Source: Syngnathus acus
Taxonomy: Eukaryota > Chordata > Actinopteri > Syngnathiformes > Syngnathidae
Assembly: GCF_901709675.1 (NCBI RefSeq)
Contig: NC_051089.1
Coordinates: 9,545,476-9,609,475, forward strand
Length of the DNA stretch: 64,000 nt
Direction: 5' to 3'
Shown here: positions 37,231-48,800 of the stretch, in pieces
Numbering within the stretch: the first letter of the stretch is position 1
Layout of the letters: every line of letters starts with the position of its first letter
Position numbers and translations under genes: made by a program
The notes under the pieces: generated by a model
Seen by the model: the letters and a program-made list of their open reading frames with translations, nothing else
Told to the model about the DNA's origin: nothing
The model's database searches: none

Positions 37231-38019
37231 GTTCCACGGGAAGAGCAGGATGTACTAGCGCCCCCTGAATTTAAAAAAAAAAAAAAAAAAACTCGAAGGG
37301 TAAATGGTACTAGTGCCGTATAAATAGTAACGTTTCCCACAATCCCTTGCGGTCAACCATATTGTCAGTCAATCAGCAATGCTCGTGTAAACATTTATAT
37401 TAGTTATTATCACAAATCTACTTTTCTAAATAGCAGCATGGTGTGTTGCTGTGTGAAAACATACTGTACATTGTTCTGGCCGGGTTTGCTGGGTTCTGTG
37501 CAAATGTTTGTGGTGTCCTGTTACGGCTCTCATGAGCGGGCCCCTGTGTAAGAGACAATGTCAAAATAATCTGCATTCACACAGAGCTGCAAAACTATCC
37601 GAAGATCTACAGACTTACTAGCAATATTTCCCAGGTTATTTTTAGATGTGTTACATGGCAGAATTTCGAGCACAATCATTTGTGCCAACACAAATCACTA
37701 ACTAGATATGACCCATGAGAATGAATAATAAAAAATAATCTAACATGCATCGAGGTTTAATGACTAAAAGTCGATGGTAAACAATCGGATGTAACTGTTG
37801 GCGTTGCATTTGTCCAACAGGTGGCAGTCTGGAATTATTAATACCGGTACGTATTCTTGGGTAGCTGTGGATTCCATTTTTATGGGGAATTTGCGCCACC
37901 TTGTGGAGACGTAAGGGGTCTTCAAGGATTTTGCTTATAAACGTTGGCGTGAAAGGTAAGCAGTGTCAAAGGTGGTTATTAAATCTGTTTCCTTAATTAT
38001 ATATTTTTATAAATTGGTT

Positions 38020-38034
38020 GGGGGGGGGGGGGGG
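38020..38034. repeat. Poly-G run (15 G)
   Basis: Fifteen consecutive G bases in the ZNF280D-TCF12 spacer. The count may be inexact because of sequencing error in homopolymers. Confidence 0.85.
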
Positions 38035-39624
38035 TGGCAGGCAAAGTTAGAACCACCACTGGTGAGCAGATGCTGTTTAAAGAGCTATCATAGGTACATT
38101 TGAACTTAATAAGGCTTATGTAGTGTATAATAAATGCATGTTTTACAAGACCATTTGTTTGGTAAAATTACCATAGTTTCTTTTTGTAAACTGAATTGAT
38201 ATTTGATTAAGTGAAACAGGCCAAAATCGAATGACATTTCCTGTTGTCTCCCTTGTCGTTCAAGGTTAACTCAAACTTTAGTTTGTGTTTTAAGGCGTAT
38301 TTTATACCGGGAAATATTTAACTCTAGCTTGTATAACTTTTGGTCAATCCACTCTAATTGCAATAGTTATTTAAAGTGTCCTGTTTTAAATAAAAAAGTT
38401 GTAAGTCAATTGTAAAATAAAAACACATAACATATGGAATTAAATGCTGATGTCTTGAAAACATTTGATGCATTTTTGGGGGATGAGGACAGCATAAAAT
38501 GGTGCAATAAAATGGTTTGTGGACTAAAATTGCTGTTAAATTCTTTGTGGAAGCCAAATTCACTGCAGTCCCTGTGAGCTCATCCATCACTCACCCACCC
38601 TTTGTGCACTGTTTCCTAGTTTTATTGGCTTGGGTCATTCAAGGACAACCACACTCTCACGACAAAGCAGACATGAGCCCTACTGAAAAAAAACCCTCAC
38701 AATATTCGACTGTAAAAAGAGGAACTGATCTTCACAAGTAAACATTGGTTGTTTTTAGCTCATTGGGTGTATTTAAAACATCCCAATAGCTTTGCGTTAG
38801 ACAAGTCGGTTCATCTAAATGCTAACAGTGTAAAATCCCATGGAAGGGCTTGCAAATAGCATCAATGTCAGTGTTATAACCAATTTAAGCAACGGATATT
38901 TGAGCACAAATGGGAGAAATAACAATAGTTACATGCACATATTCTTTATCCTCTGTGAAGAGTGACTTTTATAGCCACGTGGATGTATTATACTGCCCCC
39001 AGGTGGCCAATGTAAGCACACCTTAATTAGCAACACAATTAAACGAAAAAAAGTGGCAAAATATGTTAGAGTTTTTTTTAGATTATGTGTAACTATGCCC
39101 TTAATAAAGAAAATGAAGGAAAATACAACATCCTTATTAAACCCATTAATTCATTCCAGTTCATTTCATTTGCGTTACGAGCTTTGTCACAGAACAAATG
39201 AATTCCTATCTCAGGGCACCAAAGATCGTCTTCTTTTCCCAGAATGTTTTTTACACAAATATGTGTACTTCTACAGATGGGGCATATTTTGCCACCGCTG
39301 AATAGCACTAATCGGCACCAATGAGGAGCCTTCAGCCAAAGCAAACATGAAACTGACTTCACTGCAGTCCTCGAGTCTAGTTCCTCGCCAGCGCGGAAGA
39401 AAAAGTAGTCCCAAACAGTTCGTGCCCTGCGACGAACCAGTGACTCATTTGTAGCAAAAAGAAAACAAAATGCTTTTTATACGTTTTTGTCTACTTGAAG
39501 CATTGAAGCAATAAATACAGTGCGTTCTGTTGAAAAGTTTTGCCAAAAGACCATTTTTGTTCACATCTCACACAAGTCTAAACTGTAGCACCCGAATTTG
39601 TTCCCAATACTGTGGTGGAATGGT

Positions 39625-39627
39625 TTT

Positions 39628-39703
<76 letters not shown>
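39625..39703. repeat. (TTTC)n microsatellite
   Basis: About twenty TTTC units, uninterrupted. ORFs reading through it as FLSFFLS repeats are artefacts. Confidence 0.97.
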
Positions 39704-40079
39704 ATCATATAATATTTATTTGTCCATTTCAACCACTAACCAGTACATTTTTCCATAAGAAATATTACTTGACACAGTTTTCTGTTCATTTTACTTGTTC
39801 AGCCTGGTGACGTTACACTACTTATTCACGTGAAAAGGTGCAAATATATTTTTGAACAATTCCTTTACAATTAAAGGAAGTTACATTTTATTTAAATACG
39901 AACTTAATTTTAGTGTTTGGCCAAATTAAGTAACAGGGTTGCAAATCATTGCTAATTTTTGGCTAGTGCAGCCGCGAGCTGTGTTAGCTGCTATGCTAAC
40001 ACATCAAGAAGAAAGAGCTACAAATTCAATATAGCAACTTTCCTTGCAATTGCATGAAACTAATAACAATTTTTTATTT

Positions 40080-40565
40080 TTATCATTTTAAATTTCTAGT
40101 TCTTGATTGTGAAACAGCCACAAAAGGGTGGCAGATACCGATATTGTAACGTTGTGAGGCTGGTATCAGCACCGATACCAATGTACTCGTCCATCCCAAC
40201 AAAAAAACCCCAAAGAAAACAAGAAAAAAAAGTAAAATATGATACATAGGCAATCCTGATCTTTTTGAGATTCTGAACAATACTGCACTTCGTTTTTTTA
40301 GAATAACTACACAAGTGCATGTTTCTGTATTTTGTGCATGGATTATTTGACATTTCTTTTTTTTTTTTGCATAGTGGGCAGTCATCCGTGGATGTTGGTA
40401 AAAAGGTAACAAGCCTATTTTGGCAAAGTATGAAGGAGAAAGTATGTTATTAAGTGTATGGAGTCGAGTGTAAACGTTAGACAATAGTCAAGTAAAATAC
40501 AGATGCATAAAACACGTGCATACAATAACGATAAGTATTTGTACTTCGTTACTCCCCACCACGGG
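40080..40565. repeat. Probable dispersed teleost repeat
   Basis: The block contains GGCAGATACCGATATTG and GGTATCAGCACCGATACCAA, phrases typical of fish interspersed repeats. It ends with TTGTACTTCGTTACTCCCCA, the reverse complement of the family seen at 6118-6240. Borders are approximate and may include two elements. Confidence 0.35.
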
Positions 40566-40931
40566 GTTTGACGACGCAGAGGTCGACGACTAATGACTGA
40601 AGGACCCACGGATGATCAAGCGAGGCGTTGGAGGCGATTAAACCGAGATGAAGCGCGTCCTCGCCCGCTTCAAGAAGCAGCATCTCCCGCTGTGAGGGAG
40701 CACCGTGTCGCTGTGCACGGCGGAGGGATACACTAACCCCATGTCATCTTGGTGCTGAGGCACTCGCACAGCAAAAATGTCTGCCTAAGGGGAAACTCTT
40801 AAGTGGTACAAATACAGCATATTTCTCACTGCTATTGCCGTTTAAAGACACACTTTACGCGTGTAGAGGCATACACCGAGAAAGCGAATCTTCACCAGAT
40901 CACCCTAGTCGGGATTTTACTTGGAAAAAAG
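40566..40931 (+). promoter_or_regulatory. TCF12 promoter and noncoding first exon
   Basis: CpG-richer sequence ending at the donor AAAAAAG|GTAAGAT (exon end 40931). The exon start is not located. It includes a 15-codon upstream ORF at 40648-40695. The coding exons follow after intron 1. Confidence 0.55.
40648..40695 (+). other. Upstream ORF in TCF12 leader (15 codons)
   Basis: ATG to TGA, reading MKRVLARFKKQHLPL, entirely inside the putative noncoding first exon. It is basic and short. A role in limiting translation is possible but not shown. Confidence 0.4.
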
Positions 40932-41361
40932 GTAAGATAACAGAGGGGACTCGGGCGAAATGGGTTCGGACCTGTGAAAGAAGTTGAGAGTTGAGAGGAG
41001 GTCTGTAATTGCGTTTTGTGCTCTGCTGCTGAGATTTCACATTGTCGCTCGTCTATTTCTCTTTATGTACTATATTCGCTCAATCGTGAATTGGCATGAC
41101 ACTTGCTGTCAGGAGGCGTTTTTCTCTCTACTTAATGTTAAAAAAAAAGCGCTCTGGCAGTCTGCTAGCTCGCTCCAAATCCTTGTGAACTATGAAGTCT
41201 TACTGTAATTGCGGCTAGCGGTAGCAACTTAGCAATGTCACTTGTAACCTTATAGCCATCTTTTCTAAAAGCCTTAAATACACAACTACAGTCTGTGTTA
41301 AACTTACAGTCCGTGTGTGTTTATAACAACGTCTGATGATCAGAATATGCAAGGGACGCGA

Positions 41362-41382
41362 TGCTGCTGCTGCTGCTGCTGC
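41362..41382 (+). repeat. (TGC)7 triplet repeat in TCF12 intron 1
   Basis: Seven uninterrupted TGC units on the sense strand, about 430 bp after the first exon's donor. Confidence 0.95.
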
Positions 41383-42087
41383 ATGGCTTGCCCTTAATAA
41401 ACACAAAGAATGCATTTGAATGTGCATAAAATGTCTGTATATTACTTATAACGCACCAATATTCTTGCTTCTTCAATTTTACCCCCCGCGGTGAGAATGC
41501 ATATTGTGCTGTGCATCACAGCTATTAAAATACCTTAAATGTCATTCCTCTACCCAGACATTCGATGACTACTCCAAAAGTGACCCTAAATACACACAAA
41601 AATGTAATTATTTTCTTCTGATGCTGCAAAGTTTGTTCACACTCCATATCAAATGTGACCCATGCCCATGAAAACTGATTTGAGGTGATTCAAGTAAAAC
41701 TGAACATGCCGTATATTGGTGTATTTTTTCTGATTGTACAGTGATAACAATGTTAAAGAGGGTGTTTGAAACAATCCCGAGCATTTTTTCTGACCACATT
41801 TGCTCACATTATCACAAAAACATGTACCTGTTGATCTTTGAAGGGTCATGGAGGAAGCTCATAGCAGTAATCAAAGTAATGCACAGTCGATTTTGCATAT
41901 TCACGAATATGCAGATGAACCTTTTTGCTGATATTTTTTTTCGATCCCTTTCCCAGAAAAACTTGCCCACTCCTAATTATATAATAATTATCTGAAACGC
42001 ACCCAAAAAAGTTTCGATTTTTTTGTTTTTGTTTAGTTTTGTGGCAAAATGCAGTCTCCAGCTTGTATAATAGTTTAGGTCTGCAAC

Positions 42088-42117
42088 AATTATTCAAGTT
42101 ATTCAACTTGAATAATT
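42088..42117. repeat. Perfect inverted repeat, 13-bp arms
   Basis: AATTATTCAAGTT (42088-42100) and AACTTGAATAATT (42105-42117) flank a 4-nt loop. Confidence 0.95.
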
Positions 42118-42417
42118 AAATAACAAAAACTTATTGAGGCAAAATCTCTGTCTCAAAGCTTTGTAGGGCTCATTTCTACATCAACGAATGTTACTCTGCA
42201 TGCACGAACAACTCTATGGAGGAATATGTTAGTGCTACGTTAGCATGAGCCGGAAGGAAAGCATCTCTAAATGACCGGAAATATCCAAAGTTTGTAACAC
42301 AATATTCATAAATTTACTATTATTATTATTATTTAATAAAAATGTAATAGGCACAGTCATACATGAGTTGCAGCTGGCTCCAACTGACAGAGACTACATT
42401 AGCATGCAGTCAATAAC

Positions 42418-42460
42418 CCTTTCAAAACCCGACGATTGGCAGTATTTGGGTTTTGAAAGG
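42418..42460. repeat. Perfect inverted repeat, 13-bp arms
   Basis: CCTTTCAAAACCC (42418-42430) and GGGTTTTGAAAGG (42448-42460) flank a 17-nt loop, about 360 bp before the TCF12 start exon. Confidence 0.95.
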
Positions 42461-42819
42461 CCATGTAAACCAGCATAAAAACCCAAATATGTGCTTATTT
42501 GGATAAGCTATTAAGGAGCCATCACAAACGTCACTCACCAGGCCTTATAAAGTTACCGTTTCTTTTTTTTTTTTCTCCAAAACGTTGATTAATAATTTAT
42601 TATTCATTCATTAATTTCAGATAGGCTAATAATACATTTAGAACAATTCAATTGTTCACAATTTGGTGTAGACAGATTATTAATAGGATGCCAAAATCCA
42701 CATGGAACATATGCATGGAAAAAGAATAGTATGTGTGGGTTTACAAAACGATCCCACAGTGATGTGACCTGACGGGAACGTGTTTGTCTGTGTTCCCTCC
42801 AGGTCTTAAGCTCGCCAGG

Positions 42820-45800
42820 ATGAATCCTCAGCAGCGGATTCCCGCTCTCGGAACAGACAAGGAATTGAGCGACCTCCTGGATTTTAGTGCGGTAGGAGAC
42901 ACTTTCCAGTGTTTTTTTTCCATTCGGGTCTCTCAGAGGTGTTAGGTAGCACTTGAAGCTTTGCTCTTTCATCAACGCGCATTGACGATTGTGATCCCTG
43001 ATTTCGAGCCGGCTCGTGAACCGCAGCGCTTGGAAGGTTGGGATACGTTTTGATTTCTGTTTCATTTAGTCCGTATTCATTTTCACAGATGTTCTCTCCA
43101 CCCGTCAACGGAGGGAAGAACAGGCCAACGACACTTGGAAGCAGCCAGTTTAGTGCATCAGGTAGGACCCACCGGTGTTGTGCAATAAATGTCTTAGACG
43201 TGTCTTAAATATCTTTTCATTCCATTTCAGTGGAAACAGTGTGTCAAAAAATCGAATTACCACTGTAGTGTTTTAGTTCATCCGTTTTATGTCTGCACAG
43301 CAAATCATCAGTTCCCCAGAAATGACAGCTCTTGCAGTCTTGGAGCACCTTAACTGACAAACAAGTTAGTGGGTGGTTTGTTTCGAATAAACAGAGGTCA
43401 GATTTCGCTTCCCCGCCGTGAATGCGACAGGACATTAAACCATAGCGGATCTATTGTGTGACGCCAGAAGAGAAAGTCAACAAAACAAGTATTATGTTTT
43501 CTGAGAGCATGTTTTGTGTGCGCCCACAAAGCCTTGTTGTCCTCGGTTATCTGCGAAATGAAAGACACACATCGAGAGGAACTGAACAAAAACACAAAGG
43601 CGGGAGAGCAGAGCTGTCCATCCATTAAGTGAATTGGAGGATGCTTTTTTTTTTTGGACACCTTATCCATCCTTATGAAAGCAAATAAAGATGAAAATCA
43701 TACAGAAATACCCCATTTTAATTTAAGATCCAGACTAGAAACGACTCTCTGATTGAGAAGAGACCAAAGGATTCACTCTCAGAAAGCATCAAACAAAGCG
43801 TCCGTATTCCTTGATTACAGCGAGCCTCCTAACACAGTCTGAGCTCTCGGCTGCTTGCATCACAACATGGTGAATCGTGCAACAAGAAATGAGCTACAAG
43901 CTATGTGAATGTTGTGTATGTGTGTGCATGTTTTTCTGTGTGTGCGTGTTTGAGCGAGAGAGATATGCTCTCCCCCTTCTCTGTGCCACATGACAGACTC
44001 AGAAAGAAATCTCCCTTCCGGAGACGGAATAGCAGGAATTTATCATTGATGAATATCTTAATCTTATTTTGATCGTTCAAAATTGGACTTCCCGAGAGAA
44101 AATGTGCAATGTAAGGATTATGTTGCCAGGATGAATGTACTGTACAGCGGTGGCTTCAGAAGTTTAATTCGGTCTGTAGCCATTCTCGGGCAAAATAAAT
44201 GCTCCGATACTACGACACCGATACATGGCATTCGGAGTGTCTACTTGATTGTTCTTCTTCGTCTTTTGTTTCTTTCTCTAAACGTCCTTGTTTACTTCTT
44301 TCACACAGTGCCCCCTGGCGTTAGTGGACAGAAACATGATGAGTCAGCATCCCATGTGCACTCATTGGTCACAACATTAGAAACACTTAAGCAATAGAGT
44401 TATGAGATCTTTTGTAAATTGATTTTCTGACATTTCATATAAAGTAATTATGTGCAGTAGAGTTCCAGGAAGTGGACACTTTCCAATTAACAAAAGCATA
44501 CTATCAAATAAAAGCAAAAATATTTCTTAATGTACCACAGAATAGCTTAAATATTAGTTAGCAAGTTTGACACAGTGAAAAGCATATTGTTAGCCATGAT
44601 GTTGGCTATTTAGAGGCTGAGCCGTTTTATATTTGTTTACAGTCTAAAATTTGAATATAGCAGTGAACTTAAATTCACCCACTTAACAAACAGCCGTTTG
44701 GCAGATAAAATGAAAAAAATAATCATCAAGCCTTTTCAAGATTTTGCCTCTAAGAGTCATAATCTCACCAATGCCAACGTTTCAACATATTGGCTCAACT
44801 TAATAGTGCTTGCTACCTGCAGAAAATTCTGATGGCAAAATAAAGTGCTGAGCCTCCAAAGTATATCTGGCCAAGCGCGTGTACATCCCTCCCGCGGCCG
44901 GCCTCCAGTTTGTCCTCCTGTGTTTGTGATCCTCAAAGAGGGAAGAAGCGCCTACATAAGTGATTGTGAACATAAGGCGAGGGAGTGTGCAGACAGAGGT
45001 GTGGAAATTGGCTGGAATGAGAGTTTGGACTCTTGCATCTCAACCGGGCACAGCCGGATAATTGAGGCAGAGCCTAACCGGCAAGACATGCCACGGAAAG
45101 ATGGATTGGAAGAAAAAATATATTCCCAGGGCCTTTGACAGAGATTCATCACTTCTACCTTCCAACTGTGTTGATGATGCATGTTTACGGGGCCATTGAC
45201 TCTTCAGGATAGTTGCTGCTGATTAATGGCTAGTGTGAAGTTGGCTTGGTAAAGATGCTGAGACTGTGTGAGAGAAGTCCTGCTTTCACACCATCATGTC
45301 TTATTTGGTGGTTTGAAGAAGGAAGCAAATATCAAATTGAAAATACTTGATACAATAGCATTGAATCATATAGCCCGACTGCGACCCTTGGGGTTTATTT
45401 CTGTTCTGGGGCTTCATGTATTGGCTCCATTTCTTCGCTCTAGCAAACTGCATCGAATGTGTAGTTAAGTTACACTTTGACGTAATTTGTGTTTGGTATT
45501 GTTACTTTTTACGGCGTCAATCATTTATTAGGCCTTTTTCTATTTGAAGGTTGAACATATTAGATTGGATTATTTTCTTCAAACGTTCCAAATAACATCG
45601 GCGACAATCAATAACTGCCGTCACTGCGAGTGCAATATCGCAACAAGCAGTACGAAGAATCAAACATATTTTACTGACTGTATCACCCAAATCCAATTTT
45701 TAAAAATCAGATATGTGTTTCAGCATATGCCAGATGGGCTACCTCCGCAAATGTGGTAGGGGTTATTGATTTGATGTATTTATATGTTTGAACATAGAAG

Positions 45801-48800
45801 TTTACTTTCATTTTAAATGGGGTTTGTTTGAGTGTTTGAATGTTTGTGTGCGACACTTGAAATGCAATTTTTTTTTTTTTATATTTGACATCCTATGACA
45901 CCTTAAGATTCACCTCACACTAAGAGATACTACCCGATGTGTCTAGATGTGAAGCTTAGAATGTCTCTGTCGTCGCACTGCGTGGGTGAACGAGGCGATC
46001 AGTCATTGCCAAAGCCTCTCAAAATATCCAAACTCTCTCCTTTATCGTCGCTCATTTTCCCTCTTTGTGCCATCTGCTTGTTCCTTGAAATCGCGCCATG
46101 TTTTTGTAATACAATAAAAAGTAGCCTCAAAACCCGATGCTGGGTTATCGTTTTTCTGGTATCGCAGATGCATCAGTAGATGTGAGAACCAATGAAAGTT
46201 GGACAGTGCATGCATTGTAGACTCAGCACAGCATGCCACAGGCTAGGGCTGAACAATTTTTGGTAAAGATTGAATTTCAATTTTTCTGGTAGGTATTGCG
46301 ATTTTGATTCAGTTTTCTTCAAAACAAGCTTCTGTGCAATATTCCCTATGTACACTAACATTTACAAACATGTAGTAGTGTTTGTACAAATACGTTTTTT
46401 AGCCAGAAACGTTTGAAATGGTATACTAATATTCATATTATATCATATATTAATATTGTTTTTGTTTTTCATTTTTGTCAGAGGCTTAACTATTTCAAAT
46501 GGAGACTGAGCGATATGGCCTGAGATTCATGTTATGATATAAATGAAATCTCTAATTTTGCAGTCATAGTTGCATTCCCAATATGAACTGAAGTGTAAAC
46601 ATGAGATTGGAAGAAATTCTGAATCGGACATTTAAATGGGAAACGTAAATATATCCTGTTAAAAGGGTCAAATAGTATCATATCACGTATCATATCGTAT
46701 TCTCGTGGCTTCTTTTCATTCAGATTTTGCAGTTTTATGTAAAAATCGACATTTATCTTTCAATTGCGTTGTCTAAGATCATGATAAAAACTTTCAGCCC
46801 TACCACAGATTGTCACTGTGCAGGATTCATGCGTCATCTTGACTTAATGACTGAGCTGTTTGCTCTTCTCCGACAGGTATGGATGAGCGGACCAACCTTC
46901 CAGCATCTTGGGCCCCAGGTGGCGATTCCAGTCCTTCGTGCGAACCCTCCAGGGTAAGGAGACCCATACCTTAACAGCTCCGAATGCCCTTTCTGCTCCA
47001 CAGCACATCACCTAACCGTCATCATGCAGAGGTGGTACATTGACCAGTGAATGACCTGTAATAGACATAGACCGGGCTGATGTTCCGACAGTTACTGAAT
47101 ATCTTTTAATACTTGCTTGCTTAGTCTCCTAAGATATCTTCAGTTGCCCAAAAAAAAAATGGGAGTCCGGTATTATAAACTATAGAGGTCTGTTTATTTC
47201 CTTCTATAGGAGTTTTTTGTGGTTGTACTTTATTGCCAGATTTTCTCTAATGTGCAGTATTGAAAGAGGGAAGCTGTGACAGAGCATACTTGTGAAATGC
47301 TGGCATAGTAAAAGTTTGGACCTCTGCTGTTTGGTGCGTAGACTGCCTGGCCACCTGAAGGCAGTGAACCCCAACATATTGGCACTTAACCCAGGGGCAA
47401 TAGGTATGCTCACTCTTGCCCGGCTCCTCTTGGCTCTCACCATGTCCAACTCCAACAGAACAGAGTTCAAGAAGACTGGTAGCAGAGCCCAAGCTTTGGG
47501 TCAACTCACACTATGTCGAGTTGGAACTTTGTGACGTTGCACACGACTTTCCACTTTCTGAGGTACACAGTCCCCACTGAGCTCTCTATGCACCTGACCC
47601 ACGAGGTCCCTCCCACAGTTGGTGAGACCATGAGAAAATGCCCGAGACATATGTATATCGTGTCATTAGAAATAAATATCGGAATCGTCTTTGCAGGGTC
47701 TTCAAATATTGTTACAGACTTGTGCTAGCCCTCGGCTAAATCCAGCACGATATACATATCTCCTGGGCGTTCCTGGACCATCTTTAATTGTGTGCTTGTG
47801 AGCCTCCAGTTAAAGTGTGCAGACACCGGCTAGGGCTTCATAAAAGTATACAGCTTTATTGAAGTGAGATGTGTGAACCACTCACCCTGTTTGTTTGCCC
47901 CTCACACATTGGTCGTTCTCCATGTCCTGTATGAATTTCATTTAATGTCAATCTCCTGTCACTTTCGATCAGAATTCAGTTAAATGTCAGCGCCCGCCAC
48001 TCTGGCCGCCGTGCCTTGTTTACTGCTCCGTGCCCTTCCCGAATGAACATCTACAGGCAATGGTAACGCTGGCAGCTTGATTTGAATTGTAAGACAGAGT
48101 CGCTTGGGATATATTTGCTCCAGGTGCATATAAATGAATGTTTGTGACATTGCAAGGCGCAGCATCAGCCAGCAGACAGCTGTTCACTCCATCACAAGAT
48201 GCACACATACACACGTGCACACACACAGCTGCATAGGCAGTTGACACTGATGCTGAATTGTTTTACATAGCCCGGGAAGAATTATGAATTGTTATTTAAG
48301 TCTCAAGCGGCTTCACTATATATATTCTCTGATGATATCATGAAAGACGGTTTCACAATCTAATAAAATCCTCATACAATTCAAGCAAGTATGGAATATA
48401 TTCCAAAATTGTCATGTAAGGTAGCTGAGATATTTAATACACCTTTCACTCTCTTTTATTGGATCTTATTAGATTATTATATACTGTATGTAAACCTATT
48501 GGCCAAGTGACTTGTAGCTCTGTATGTCCCCAAAACTCTTTTATGTCATTTCAAATTCCCTTTCCAACATTACTCTGAAAATAAATGTTTTTCAGAGGTT
48601 TCATTTGAGAAAAATGGATTGAGTGCCACAAAAATGTCATTTCCACTGACGACACATGCTAAACTCCCCTAACATACCAATGTTGAGGCATAACACTGTT
48701 AACATACTTCTGTGACACCATTTACCAGTTTCCTGTTAGCAAGGGCTTTGTCGCCATCTTGTGGCATTTGGACGCGTTACAGAAAGAGCATTGGGAAAAA

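Larger units (their letters stand above)
37231..40560. other. Spacer between ZNF280D and TCF12 (head-to-head)
   Basis: About 3.3 kb of mostly AT-rich sequence. It holds CTCF-like motifs at 37256-37268, 37814-37827 and 37893-37906, a poly-G run at 38020-38034, the (TTTC)n tract and repeat-like sequence at 40080-40565. No gene recognised. Confidence 0.55.
40932..42802 (+). other. TCF12 intron 1
   Basis: Contains a (TGC)7 run at 41362-41382 and two perfect inverted repeats, at 42088-42117 and 42418-42460. No exon-like sequence recognised. Confidence 0.6.

Noticed and set aside
39530-39810. ORFs rich in Phe/Leu/Ser
   Set aside because: They are translations of the (TTTC)n microsatellite.
44083-44397. 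104-codon plus-strand ORF in a TCF12 intron
   Set aside because: No domain or known block and no fitting splice sites.
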